Counted from the stretch's first letter, positions 1-7,737 are shown. The stretch: 34,839 nt of DNA from Anaerolineales bacterium (GCA_020634875.1 JACKAX010000034.1:1-34839), one strand, 5' to 3'. Notes: generated from the sequence alone by a model not told the origin. A program made the numbers and translations.

Positions 1-2
1 GA

Positions 3-638
3 AAACAACGAGAAGTGATGACAGTGTCAGATCCTCAAGAAGGATATGAGTATTTTCAGGGTTTAGTTCCACAAACAATTTATTGCGACAATATCGAAGC
101 CGAAAACGTTGTTAATATCTTTGATACTCGCAGTTATACAAGGGTCAAACGTGAAAAAGAAGCCATTGAGCAAAGTGAAACAGGGCCTGCGGCAATGAAT
201 ATAGAGCCAAGCTTAATTGGGTTGCCATCAGTGAATCTTACCTTGCTTGATAGATTTGGTACAAGCCTTCCACAACGCTCAGGTCTTAACTGGGGGCAAC
301 GCCCAGAAGTAGGACGTGAACCAAACCAAGCATACATAAAATTACCATCAAGTGTTTACAATACGGATTTTTTTCCAGATAGAACTATCCATTTTACGGT
401 ATTAACTGATGATGGAAGAGTTTTAATTTGTTCACGGGCTCAGGATAATGGAAAAGCCATCCACACGCCGCATAATAATAGTTTGATTGGTGAATATTTT
501 AGAAATCGCTTGGGAGTACCAAACGGTGCACCCGTAAAACTAGAAGATTTACAAAGATATGGACGTACTGATATAAATTTTTATAAGATTGATGACGAAA
601 CTTATTTCATGGACTTTTCTGCTCCTGCAAAGGGATAG
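3..638 (+). CDS. PLD-type restriction endonuclease (NgoFVII-like), C-terminal part, 5' truncated by window edge
   Basis: The reading frame is open to the left edge (codons for K-Q-R-E precede the first GTG at 15 and ATG at 18), so this is the C-terminal part of a longer protein. About 210 residues are visible, ending in TAG at 636. The segment with SGLNWGQRP, REPNQAYI, TDDG, RAQDNGKAI and a final YFMDFS resembles the C-terminal DNA-recognition region of phospholipase-D-like type II restriction endonucleases such as NgoFVII. In that family this region follows the PLD nuclease domain and would contact the target site. The catalytic HxK part would lie upstream of the window, and no cognate methyltransferase is visible on this side. 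Base composition is more AT-rich than the his and suf genes downstream, as is common for transferred restriction systems. The family call is from remembered motifs, not a search. Confidence 0.65.
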   Translation, partial: KQREVMTVSDPQEGYEYFQGLVPQTIYCDNIEAENVVNIFDTRSYTRVKREKEAIEQSETGPAAMNIEPSLIGLPSVNLTLLDRFGTSLPQRSGLNWGQRPEVGREPNQAYIKLPSSVYNTDFFPDRTIHFTVLTDDGRVLICSRAQDNGKAIHTPHNNSLIGEYFRNRLGVPNGAPVKLEDLQRYGRTDINFYKIDDETYFMDFSAPAKG

Positions 639-816
639 TCAATCAAAAGAGCAACGACAAAATAAATGCAAAATATTCATTCAACAAGCAGAAAACCAGA
701 GCAAATAGCTATGGAAGCATTGAAAAAGCGCCGAATTTATTTTGCGACTTACATTTCATAATCAAAGGGAAGCCAAAGGAATACGCTAAAAATTTGGCAA
801 ATATGGAGACCCCACC
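639..816. other. AT-rich spacer without a convincing gene
   Basis: The only open frames here are very short, for example a 16-codon one from ATG 711, and none has a good ribosome binding site. I see no terminator or repeat that I can support. Confidence 0.5.
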
Positions 817-1506
817 ATAAACCCCCAACCCTCCCCCAAATACACCCCCTCCGTCGGACAAAAATTTAACCCTGACGGCTCGGCCAAAGCATTCCCTGGC
901 AACACCGTCATTTGCCATGTCCCCCAGGATTCAGCCACCTTTGAGTTACTTCTGCGCGTCCGCCGGGATGCTGAAGCCCAACCCTGGGGAAGAAAATACA
1001 GTTTCCTGCCCCCCTCCAGTTATCACATGACCGTCTTTGATGGCGTCTGCGATCAGGTGCGGAAACCGGAAAACTGGACTTCCAAACTACCCCTTGATGC
1101 GTCCCTCGAACAAGTGGATGATGTCCTGCGAACCGCCTGGCCGAACGTTCCCAAACCCGCGGGCTTCTCCATGCAGTACCGCTCGTTTTATGCCCACGAC
1201 TACATCGGCATGTTCATCCAACCCACCACGCTGGAAGTCGAGCGGGAGCTACGCGGCTTTCGAGATCAGCTTTCCGCGGCCTTTGGCATCCGTCACCCCA
1301 ACCATGCAGAATACACCTTTCACATCACCCTGGCCTACGGCATCGAAGTGCTGACGGAAACCGAGGATGCCCTGGTCACAGAATTCGAGGCACAGATGCA
1401 CCGCGATTTACAAAATAATTTTGGTGTTCTGCGTCTCAACACCCCGGAATTGACTTTTTTTGCCGACATGGCTTGCTTTGCGCCGGTTCGCCCCAAGTTT
1501 TCCTAA
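817..1506 (+). CDS. DUF1868 (2H phosphoesterase-like) protein, start codon unclear
   Basis: An open frame runs from a stop at 787-789 to TAA at 1504-1506. From the first ATG (1027) it would be only 159 residues, but coding clearly continues upstream: KFNPDGSAKAFPGNTVICH around 865-920 and SFLPPSSYHMTVFDGV just before and across the ATG are typical of full-length DUF1868 proteins of about 230 residues. The two 2H-superfamily motifs are visible, HMT in SYHMTVF and HIT in YTFHITLAYG, so a cyclic phosphodiesterase or RNA-ligase-like fold is likely; the substrate is unknown. No in-frame ATG or GTG exists upstream. ATA at 817 lies 8 bases after GGAG and would give 229 residues. An ATG at 803 is in another frame and stops after five codons, so a one-base change there is the alternative explanation. 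Confidence 0.75.
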   Translation: MNPQPSPKYTPSVGQKFNPDGSAKAFPGNTVICHVPQDSATFELLLRVRRDAEAQPWGRKYSFLPPSSYHMTVFDGVCDQVRKPENWTSKLPLDASLEQVDDVLRTAWPNVPKPAGFSMQYRSFYAHDYIGMFIQPTTLEVERELRGFRDQLSAAFGIRHPNHAEYTFHITLAYGIEVLTETEDALVTEFEAQMHRDLQNNFGVLRLNTPELTFFADMACFAPVRPKFS

Positions 1507-1579
1507 GCAAACAGGGTTTACTGTCATAAACACTCCCCAAATTTAATCCTCGAAAAACACAAAACTTATTACATATCTT

Positions 1580-1855
1580 ATGCTCCACGAACTCTCCCAA
1601 ATCATCCAAGACCGTAAAGCCAACCCACGCGAAGGCTCCTACACCGCCAGCCTCTTCGCCAGCGGGGAAGATCGCATCATCCAAAAAGTCGGCGAAGAAG
1701 CCGTTGAAGTCATCATCGCCGCCAAGGGCCAGGGGAAACAACGCCTCATCGAAGAAACCGCCGACCTGTTCTATCATACCCTGGTCATGCTAGCAGAAAA
1801 GGGAGTAACGTTAGAAGAAGTCGAAGAAGAGTTGAGGAGAAGGCATCAGAAGTAA
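1580..1855 (+). CDS. hisE: Phosphoribosyl-ATP pyrophosphatase
   Basis: This 91-residue protein has the length and motifs of HisE, which hydrolyses phosphoribosyl-ATP to phosphoribosyl-AMP in the second step of histidine synthesis. Visible family features are the N-terminal LHELSQIIQDRK helix, the basic S-Y-T-A-S-L substrate loop, the metal-binding GEEAVEVIIAAK helix and the EETADLFYHTLVMLAEKG helix. It is a free-standing HisE, not fused to HisI. No Shine-Dalgarno precedes ATG 1580. The gene faces hisJ and hisB, which are on the opposite strand, with a long palindrome between the convergent 3' ends. Confidence 0.93.
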   Translation: MLHELSQIIQDRKANPREGSYTASLFASGEDRIIQKVGEEAVEVIIAAKGQGKQRLIEETADLFYHTLVMLAEKGVTLEEVEEELRRRHQK

Positions 1856-1879
1856 GCCTCATCTCCTGAAAATTCTTTA

Positions 1880-1940
1880 TCGCGGAAGAAAGAAGTCGCA
1901 GAAATTTTTTATATATTTCTGCGACTTCTTTCTTCCGCGA
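1880..1940. repeat. 26-bp perfect inverted repeat between convergent hisE and hisJ
   Basis: The arm at 1880-1905 (TCGCGGAAGAAAGAAGTCGC...) is the exact reverse complement of 1915-1940, with a 9-base AT loop. It sits between the 3' ends of two convergent genes and could act as a two-way transcription stop, but no clear T-run follows either arm. Its length and perfection also fit a REP/MITE-like palindromic repeat. Confidence 0.85.
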
Positions 1941-1973
1941 CAAGATTCCCCGTAGAACACTCCAGTAAATCTT

Positions 1974-2876
1974 CTAAAGCGGGAGATACACTTTTTTTAA
2001 TCGTCCCCGCTTCCCCTGCGCTTGCGCCCCCCACTCAAACGCCACCACCTCACCAAAAACCGAACGGATTACCGGGAGCGCATCGTCAAAATGCAACCCC
2101 ACCTCGCTAGCGGCGTGTGAATCATCCCCAAACGTGATCTCCCCCCCCATGTCGCAGATTTGGGTGAGCAAGTGTTCGGAAGGATACGGTTCGCCCAGAC
2201 CCTTCTTAAACGCACGGGCATTGACCTCAAACACATAATCGTTCGCAATCGCAAAATCCAAATTCCGCACCATGCGCCGCCACACTTCTTCGGAAGATTC
2301 GTGGTCAGGAGCAAAAAGTTTGATCACGTCAAAATGCCCGACAACGATGGGAATCTGGGACGCATACGGAGCCAGGGTGGTAAACAAGGCAAACTGCCGG
2401 TCATAATACGCCTGAAACACCTCATCCACCCCGCCGACCATCCGCACCGCCGCGGCAAATTCATCGGCTGTCATATCCGTTGGGATGTCATTGACATGGT
2501 GAACCGAGGCAATCACATAATCCGGGCGATATTTTTCAATACACTTTTCGATCCAACGTGCAGGTTGTTTCCCGTACCATTCCGTCTCAAAACTAAAGGC
2601 TATATGGAGTTTATCCCCGTACTGCTCACGAAGACGTGGGCGGGTTTGAAATTGGTACTCATCAAACACCTTTTGCAGGTAAGCCGCATTGTGCCCTTTT
2701 TCGATTTCGTTCGGATAGAGAAAAGCATCGTCCGGGGGTGGAAGATGTTCGGTGATCCCAACGTGGGTAAAACCCCGCGCAATATACGCTTCCAAAAGGG
2801 CGACTTTGGTATCTTGGGCGTGATCACACAGATCGCCGCTGTGCCCGCCGTGGTAGGAGATGAGGGGATAGGTCAT
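1974..2876 (-). CDS. hisJ: Histidinol-phosphatase, PHP family (HisJ-type)
   Basis: This 300-residue protein matches the PHP-type histidinol-phosphatase that dephosphorylates histidinol phosphate in the penultimate step of histidine synthesis. Metal-site motifs are visible in order: the N-terminal YHGGHSGDLCDHA, then ITEHLPPP, SFETEWYG, ASVHHVND, VVGHFDVIK and the C-terminal GDDSHAASEVG. The first motif is H-G-G-H rather than the classic H-x-H, as seen in some HisJ relatives. The start ATG (2874-2876) lies one base after the hisB stop codon, so the two are very probably co-transcribed and translationally coupled. The stop is TAG. Confidence 0.88.
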   Translation of the reverse strand: MTYPLISYHGGHSGDLCDHAQDTKVALLEAYIARGFTHVGITEHLPPPDDAFLYPNEIEKGHNAAYLQKVFDEYQFQTRPRLREQYGDKLHIAFSFETEWYGKQPARWIEKCIEKYRPDYVIASVHHVNDIPTDMTADEFAAAVRMVGGVDEVFQAYYDRQFALFTTLAPYASQIPIVVGHFDVIKLFAPDHESSEEVWRRMVRNLDFAIANDYVFEVNARAFKKGLGEPYPSEHLLTQICDMGGEITFGDDSHAASEVGLHFDDALPVIRSVFGEVVAFEWGAQAQGKRGRLKKVYLPL

Positions 2877-2877
2877 A

Positions 2878-3468
2878 TTACTCGGTTAAAGTCCCTTTCG
2901 TGCTCGGCACATCTGCCCGGCGGGGATCAAATTGGGTGGCGGCATCAAGCGCACGAGCTAGAGCTTTAAAAAGGGCTTCAATTTTGTGATGATCATTGCG
3001 TCCCGCGAGGACTTCCGCGTGGAGGTTGAAGCGTCCGTGCGTGGCAAACGTCTCGAACAGGTGCTCGATCAAATCAGTAGAAAGCTGTCCCACGCGGGGG
3101 GTAGCAAACGCTGCATCGAACACGGTGTACGCCCGCCCACTCAGATCAATTACTACCCGCGCGAGCGTCTCATCCATCGGCACGTAACTGTGCGCGGTGC
3201 GGACAATCCCCCGCCGGTCACCGAGCGCCTGATCGAGCGCCTTCCCCAGGCAAATGAACGTATCCTCGGCAGTATGGTGCTCATCAATGTGCAAATCGCC
3301 ATCCGCGTGAACGGTGAGATCAAACAGACCGTGGGAGGCGAATAGAGTGAGCATGTGATCGAGAAAACCGATCCCCGTGTGAATATCGGCCTTTCCGGTG
3401 CCATCCAGGGCGAGGGAGAGGGTAATGTGCGTTTCGTTCGTATGGCGGGTGAGAGTAGTGGAGCGCAT
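2878..3468 (-). CDS. hisB: Imidazoleglycerol-phosphate dehydratase
   Basis: HisB dehydrates imidazoleglycerol phosphate to imidazoleacetol phosphate (histidine step 6). The start is set at ATG 3466-3468, giving [15 protein letters not shown] and 196 residues, the normal length for the single-domain enzyme. A longer frame reaching 3552 adds unconserved sequence. Manganese-site motifs are visible: [17 protein letters not shown] and the second-half [10 protein letters not shown] and [11 protein letters not shown]. There is no fused histidinol-phosphatase domain; that activity is supplied by the adjacent hisJ. No good Shine-Dalgarno is seen before this start. A 170-base gap separates it from the Rieske gene upstream on the same strand, so it may be the end of the suf transcript or have its own promoter. 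Confidence 0.92.
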   Translation of the reverse strand: MRSTTLTRHTNETHITLSLALDGTGKADIHTGIGFLDHMLTLFASHGLFDLTVHADGDLHIDEHHTAEDTFICLGKALDQALGDRRGIVRTAHSYVPMDETLARVVIDLSGRAYTVFDAAFATPRVGQLSTDLIEHLFETFATHGRFNLHAEVLAGRNDHHKIEALFKALARALDAATQFDPRRADVPSTKGTLTE

Positions 3469-3642
3469 GTTGAAAGGGGAGAAAAGGTGAAGAGAAGATT
3501 GGGAAGCACCTTGAGCGGAGGGTTTTGACGGGGCTTTGCGAAGTCGAAACACGTAGTCGAAGGGTGTGGTGAGTTAGCCGAGACAAAGAAAAACGGCGAT
3601 TCTGAGGGGAAACGCCGTTTTCATCCCAAAAAGGAAAATATT

Positions 3643-3990
3643 TTACAGGGGCAGCCCGATTTCAAGCTCCCCGTCCACAACCCGCACGGGATAAGCGGGA
3701 ATATCTTCGACCGCAGGGAAGATGATCGCCTTGCCGGTGCGAATGTCAAACCGCCCACCATGCCGGGGACAGGAAATCTGATGGCCTTCTTCCAAATCGC
3801 CATCGCCGAGCGGACCGTTATCGTGCGAACACACATCGGCAATCGCAAAATATTCGCCAGCAATGTTGAAAATCACAATGGATTCGTGGTCAATTTCGAT
3901 AAACATCCGCTCCCCGTTCGGCAGGTCTTGCACGGACGCGACGGGGATGAATTCACATTGGGAGGGGTCGAGTTGGGTGTAGTTGAGCAT
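3643..3990 (-). CDS. Rieske [2Fe-2S] ferredoxin-like protein of the suf locus
   Basis: This 115-residue single-domain Rieske protein has the two cluster-binding boxes C54-x-H56 (CSHDNGPL) and C74-x2-H77 (CPRHGG). The size and the ADVCSHDNG box match the ferredoxin components of non-heme oxygenases (NirD/BphF type). No oxygenase is near. It follows sufU by 5 bases and has a GAGG ribosome site before ATG 3990, so it is co-expressed with cluster assembly. Rieske ferredoxins at the end of suf operons are seen in several bacterial phyla, where an electron-donor role is suspected but not settled. Function beyond electron transfer is inference. Confidence 0.88.
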   Translation of the reverse strand: MLNYTQLDPSQCEFIPVASVQDLPNGERMFIEIDHESIVIFNIAGEYFAIADVCSHDNGPLGDGDLEEGHQISCPRHGGRFDIRTGKAIIFPAVEDIPAYPVRVVDGELEIGLPL

Positions 3991-3995
3991 GGGGC

Positions 3996-4400
3996 CTACC
4001 TCTCTACAAGTTCGTCACCCGCCTCGCCTGCGGCAATGCCGTAAACCCCGGCTTTGACCACTTTGAGCGAGAGCAGGGCGCACTTGAGCCGTACCGGGCC
4101 GAGTTCGATGCCCAGCATGTCGAGAATATCTTCTTTGGACAAGGCTTTGACTTCATCCAAATCCTTGCCGATAATACTCTCCACAAGCAAATCCGCCGAA
4201 GCCTGCGAAATCGAGCATCCACGCCCGCTAAACGCGGCTTCTTTCACGTGGTTGTTTTCATCAATCCGCAAATCAATCCGAATGCGATCCCCACACAACG
4301 GGTTATCGTCTTCGTAAGTAATGTCGTGCGGATCTAAAACGCCCCGATAACGGGGATTTTTATACCGATCAATAATTTGGTCTCGAAAAAGGTCGTCCAT
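3996..4400 (-). CDS. sufU: Iron-sulfur assembly protein SufU
   Basis: This 134-residue SufU/IscU-fold protein accepts sulfur from the SufS cysteine desulfurase and, in Gram-positive-type systems, binds zinc and works as a sulfur relay. The three conserved cysteines are present: C36 in DNPLCGDR, C62 in GRGCSIS and C107 in RLKCALL, together with the conserved D38. The start is ATG 4398-4400 (MDDLFRDQII), two bases after the sufS stop. A longer frame to 4535 overlaps sufS and lacks family similarity. Tight coupling to sufS supports the SufS-SufU pair. Confidence 0.93.
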   Translation of the reverse strand: MDDLFRDQIIDRYKNPRYRGVLDPHDITYEDDNPLCGDRIRIDLRIDENNHVKEAAFSGRGCSISQASADLLVESIIGKDLDEVKALSKEDILDMLGIELGPVRLKCALLSLKVVKAGVYGIAAGEAGDELVER

Positions 4401-4402
4401 AT

Positions 4403-5647
4403 TTACCCAAAAATTCTCTTCACATGATAAATCGCATCCACTAGTTTGTCCACTTCTTCCCGCGTGTTGTAAAGATAAAAACTGGCACGGGTAGTAGCGG
4501 GGATGTCGAATTTTTCGTGCAATGGCATCGCACAATGATGCCCGGCCCGCACTGCCACCCCATGCTTATCCAAAATTTCTGCCACATCATGCGGGTGAAT
4601 CTCATCCAAAGTAAACGCCGCCACTCCACCTTTTTTGTCCGCCGATGGCCCGAACACCCACACCCCCGGGATTTCTTCCAGCCGTTCGAGGGCGTATTCG
4701 GTCAAGGCGTGTTCGTGCGCGGCAATCGCATCCATCCCCACTTCCGTCAAATAATCCACTGCCGCGCCAAAGCCAATCGCTTCGGCAATCGCGGGCGTTC
4801 CAGCTTCAAACTTGTGGGGCAAATCGTTGGGCGTAAACGAAGTCAGCCGCACCCGCTTGATCATGTCTCCCCCACCCATGAACGGGGGCATCGCGTCCAA
4901 CAATTTTTCCTTCCCGTACAACACCCCGATCCCGGTCGGCCCACACATCTTATGTGCGGAAAACGCGAGGAAATCCGCGCCCAAATCTTGCACGTTCACC
5001 GGAAAATGGGGAACCGACTGCGCCCCATCCACGAGGGTAACTGCTCCCGCCGCGTGGGCTGCCGCGATCATCTCCCGCGCCGGGTTGATCGTTCCCAACA
5101 CGTTCGACATCTGCGTAAAGCTAACCAGTTTCGGGCCTTGCGCCAGTAGTTGGTGATAGGTGTCCAGATCGAGTAGGCCCTCCCGCGTGACGGGGATAAA
5201 GTCCAGCCGGAGATTGAGTTGGGCGGCGAGCATCTGCCAGGGGACGAGATTGGAGTGGTGCTCCATCTCGGTCAGGATAACCAAATCCCCCACATGCAGA
5301 TTGGCGCGGCCCCACGATTGGGCCACGAGGTTGATCGCTTCCGTCGCGTTGCGGGTGTAGATGATTTCTTTGGGAGACGCCGCTCCGATGAAATGGGCGA
5401 TCCGTTCGCGGGCAGATTCGTAGGCCGCTGTGGCTTCTTCCGCCAGGGTGTGAATGCCCCGATGGATGTTGGCGTTGTTCAGGTGGTAGTACGCGTCCAT
5501 CGCCTCCAACACACGAGTTGGTTTCTGACTGGTCGCGGTGGAGTCAAGATAAACCAGTGGCACGCCCGGGCGAAGTTCCCGCGAGAGGATGGGGAAGTCC
5601 GCTCGGATGCGGGCGGGGTCAAGAAGGGTTTGAACAGGTGAGGTCAT
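4403..5647 (-). CDS. sufS: Cysteine desulfurase SufS
   Basis: This is a full-length 414-residue group II cysteine desulfurase (fold-type I PLP enzyme) that releases persulfide sulfur from cysteine for cluster assembly. The PLP lysine is K233 in FSAHKMCGPTG, the PLP-binding TEMEHHSNLVPW and LVDGAQSVPH motifs are clear, and the catalytic cysteine is C372 in RAGHHCAMPLH, the short-loop form of SufS that needs SufU. It begins downstream of a strong terminator (5769-5793) and a pair of inverted repeats, so it may have its own promoter; I could not identify a convincing one. The Shine-Dalgarno before ATG 5647 is weak. Confidence 0.95.
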   Translation of the reverse strand: MTSPVQTLLDPARIRADFPILSRELRPGVPLVYLDSTATSQKPTRVLEAMDAYYHLNNANIHRGIHTLAEEATAAYESARERIAHFIGAASPKEIIYTRNATEAINLVAQSWGRANLHVGDLVILTEMEHHSNLVPWQMLAAQLNLRLDFIPVTREGLLDLDTYHQLLAQGPKLVSFTQMSNVLGTINPAREMIAAAHAAGAVTLVDGAQSVPHFPVNVQDLGADFLAFSAHKMCGPTGIGVLYGKEKLLDAMPPFMGGGDMIKRVRLTSFTPNDLPHKFEAGTPAIAEAIGFGAAVDYLTEVGMDAIAAHEHALTEYALERLEEIPGVWVFGPSADKKGGVAAFTLDEIHPHDVAEILDKHGVAVRAGHHCAMPLHEKFDIPATTRASFYLYNTREEVDKLVDAIYHVKRIFG

Positions 5648-5660
5648 TAGGGTTCTCAGG

Positions 5661-5754
5661 GAAAAACCGAGTTTTTCTATTTTGACGGGAGAAATTGTCG
5701 GAGGATATTTTTAAAAAGGGTTCCTCCGCTTTCGGCGAAAAAACTCGGTTTTTC
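5661..5754. repeat. Inverted pair of an 18-bp GAAAAAACTCGGTTTTTC repeat
   Basis: The copies at 5661-5677 and 5737-5754 are in opposite orientation, differ by one A and enclose about 60 bases upstream of sufS. Each copy is itself nearly palindromic. The same element recurs at 6154-6220. Confidence 0.8.
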
Positions 5755-5768
5755 GCGCACTTATAAAA

Positions 5769-5793
5769 ATGGCTGTCAAAGGTTGACAGCCAT
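5769..5793 (-). terminator. Intrinsic terminator after the 99-residue suf-locus gene
   Basis: Arms of 11 bp (ATGGCTGTCAA / TTGACAGCCAT) with a 3-base loop are followed, on the minus strand, by TTTTTA. It lies 12 bases beyond the stop of the gene at 5806 and divides sufCBD-plus-unknown from sufS-sufU-Rieske. Confidence 0.85.
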
Positions 5794-5805
5794 CTTCCTT
5801 ATCTA

Positions 5806-6105
5806 TTAACTTTCAGGTTCCTCACGGCGGCGGCGGCGTTTCTTCTCACGGAAGTAACGGATATTCGGAGACTTCTGCTGAGACCACAAAACGTGATCGG
5901 GAACCATCCACCCGTCGGTCAGGTACACATTTTCCTGAAACTGGACAGCCACCATTTTGGTATCGGCCTGGACAACCACCCCTTTGAGCCACCCTCGCAC
6001 GCGCTCATTTTTATCGTTGTCATGGTCGCAAAACACTTCGACCATATCCCCAACCTGAAAAACTTCTTCATGTTCAGGCGCTGCGGAAAAACGTAATTCT
6101 GCCAA
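5806..6105 (-). CDS. Conserved-looking 99-residue protein between sufD and sufS, unknown function
   Basis: I place the start at TTG 6103-6105, because GGAGG (complement at 6112-6116) lies six bases before it. The longer frame to 6189 would translate the palindromic repeat and is unlikely. The protein has a FQVGDMVEVFCDHD opening, a GWLKGVVVQADTKMVAVQF centre, an aromatic-rich YLTDGWMVPDHVLW segment and a very basic tail (KKRRRRR). The alternating strand pattern around G-D-x-V-E-V and the W-x-x-G-x-V motif suggests a small SH3/Tudor-like beta barrel, and the basic tail could bind nucleic acid; both are inferences. It lies after sufD, probably in the sufCBD transcript, and is followed by a strong terminator. 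I do not recognise a named family. Confidence 0.7.
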   Translation of the reverse strand: MAELRFSAAPEHEEVFQVGDMVEVFCDHDNDKNERVRGWLKGVVVQADTKMVAVQFQENVYLTDGWMVPDHVLWSQQKSPNIRYFREKKRRRRREEPES

Positions 6106-6130
6106 TGTGGGCCTCCATATTTTTTGTAGC

Positions 6131-6220
6131 GCGAATTGCCAATTCGCCTGACTGAAAAAACCGAGTTTTTGCTTTACAAGCAGGGGCATCCCTGCTTTCA
6201 GGGAAAAAACTCGGTTTTTC
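6131..6220. repeat. Cluster of nested palindromic repeats overlapping the upstream side of the 99-residue gene
   Basis: Three elements lie side by side. GCGAATTG-C-CAATTCGC is at 6131-6147. GAAAAAACCGAGTTTTT (6154-6170) is inverted against GAAAAAACTCGGTTTTTC (6203-6220). Between these two is the hairpin AAGCAGGG-GCAT-CCCTGCTT (6178-6197). It lies in the gap between sufD and the next gene and would form a compound stem in the transcript. Confidence 0.8.
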
Positions 6221-6239
6221 AGGGATAGTACTTGGGTAA

Positions 6240-7601
6240 TTATCCCATTTTGTCCAAAATGGCCTTTGCAAACCGTTCGCGGACGCCTTCGTAAGGGATA
6301 CGCTGCATGATCGGGTCAAAGAAACCGTCCACAATCAGGCGTTCGGCGTCGTGACGGGGAACCCCGCGGGATTCCAGGTAAAAGACCAATTCGGGGTCTA
6401 TTTTACCAACAGTTGCCCCATGTGTGCACCGTACATCGTCGGCGAGAATCTCCAAACCGGGGATGGAATCCGCGCGGGCTTTGGGATTCAGGACGAGGTT
6501 GCGGTTCGCCTGATAGCCATCGGTTTTCTGCGCGCCGGGCGCGACGTAAATCATCCCCTGCCAAACGGAGCGGCTGGTGTCTTTGAGGGCACCTTTGAAT
6601 AGGAGGTCACTGGTCGTGTGGGGAGCGTTGTGATTTTGTTGGGTATCGTGATCGAGGTGCTGAACCCCGTCGGTGAAGTAGAACCCGGACATCCGCCCGA
6701 CCGCGCCAGGGCCATCCAGGTTGAGTTCGGAGAAGTTCTTCGTGAGGTGGGAACCAATCGCGCCAAAAATCCAGTCCAGGTTGCCATCGCGTTCGACACG
6801 GGAACGTTCGTGGGTGAAGTTCCACACGTGACGACCCAGCGATTGCAGTTCGACAAAACGCAGTTGGGCATTCGCACCCACATGAACTTCAACGTTACCG
6901 CCAACGAGGGTTTGCCCGCCCGTTTCGTCGGGGGACGCCGATTCCTGGATAAAAGTGGCGGAAGCGCCATCTTCGAGGTAGACCAGCGTGTGGTAAAGGT
7001 TCGCCAGCCCAACGCCCGCCGCCCAAATCACGGAGTGGAGGGGTTGGTCTACGAGCACGTTGCGAGGCACGTAAAGGAGCACGCCTTGTTGGGCAAAGGC
7101 CCCGGTCAACGCCGCAAATTTGCCTTCGTCGGGGGAGACGATCTGGCCGAGGATTTTGGCGAGAATTTCGGGGTGCTTTTGCTCCGCGGTGGCATAGTCG
7201 GTGAAGATCACACCCTGGCGAATGAGGGACTCGTCGAGTTCCACTTTGACACCGCCGGGGAGGAGGCTAATCTGTCCGCCATGTTGGTCCGCCACGAGGG
7301 GGGCGAGGAGATGTTCGGGGACAGGGGCGAGGTCAAGGTAGGCGTCCTTTTGGGGGAAACGGAAACCGCCCACGTTAAGTCGTTTGAGGTCGGTGCGCCG
7401 CCAGGGTTCCATTTGCAGGGTGGGGACGGGAAGCGCTTGGTAAATTTCCCACGCACGCTGGCGGTATTCCCGTACGACGGGGGAGCCTTTCCCATTCAGG
7501 GCGCGGAAGGAATCTTCCGACGGCATCATTTCTTGAGTGAAGGAAAAATCCGAGGCGGTCTCGCCGCGCCGGACGATACGTTTTACAGTTCGTTCAGCCA
7601 T
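6240..7601 (-). CDS. sufD: Fe-S cluster scaffold protein SufD
   Basis: This 453-residue SufD pairs with SufB in the SufBC2D scaffold that builds and releases Fe-S clusters in the cytoplasm. Family features are the N-terminal helical part with EPWRRTDLKRL, the central beta-helix and the conserved C-terminal stretch KARADSIPGLEILADDVRCTHGATVGKIDPE, LFYLESRGV and AERLIVDGFFDP. It is the fourth member of a locus in which only sufC, sufB and sufD are uninterrupted. No Shine-Dalgarno precedes ATG 7601; a start at the internal M-M about 25 residues in is possible but would remove little conserved sequence. Confidence 0.92.
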   Translation of the reverse strand: MAERTVKRIVRRGETASDFSFTQEMMPSEDSFRALNGKGSPVVREYRQRAWEIYQALPVPTLQMEPWRRTDLKRLNVGGFRFPQKDAYLDLAPVPEHLLAPLVADQHGGQISLLPGGVKVELDESLIRQGVIFTDYATAEQKHPEILAKILGQIVSPDEGKFAALTGAFAQQGVLLYVPRNVLVDQPLHSVIWAAGVGLANLYHTLVYLEDGASATFIQESASPDETGGQTLVGGNVEVHVGANAQLRFVELQSLGRHVWNFTHERSRVERDGNLDWIFGAIGSHLTKNFSELNLDGPGAVGRMSGFYFTDGVQHLDHDTQQNHNAPHTTSDLLFKGALKDTSRSVWQGMIYVAPGAQKTDGYQANRNLVLNPKARADSIPGLEILADDVRCTHGATVGKIDPELVFYLESRGVPRHDAERLIVDGFFDPIMQRIPYEGVRERFAKAILDKMG

Positions 7602-7634
7602 AATAAATAGGGATCAGGAATTAGGAAGCAGGGT

Positions 7635-7731
7635 CAAATTTCGGAAGTCTTAAGGATACACTTCAAGCGAGAATCTGTTGGTAAATCCGGTATCAGCCAA
7701 GTGAAAGCCACTTGGAGACTTCCGAAATTTG
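7635..7731. repeat. Inverted repeat with inner hairpin between sufB and sufD
   Basis: CAAATTTCGGAAGTCT (7635-7650) is the exact reverse complement of 7716-7731. Immediately inside the right arm is a 7-bp hairpin, CCAAGTG-AAAGC-CACTTGG (7697-7715). There is no T-run on the minus strand, so it is not an obvious terminator. It may set the sufB:sufD ratio by stabilising or processing mRNA, or be a mobile palindromic repeat. Confidence 0.8.
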
Positions 7732-7737
7732 GGGTTA

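Noticed and set aside
709..918. 69-residue minus-strand frame
   Set aside because: It overlaps the conserved N-terminal coding part of the DUF1868 gene on the other strand.
2160..2969. 269-residue open frame antisense to hisJ
   Set aside because: hisJ has all PHP motifs; this one has none.
6618..7610. 330-residue open frame antisense to sufD
   Set aside because: sufD is unmistakable on the other strand; this frame shows no family motif.
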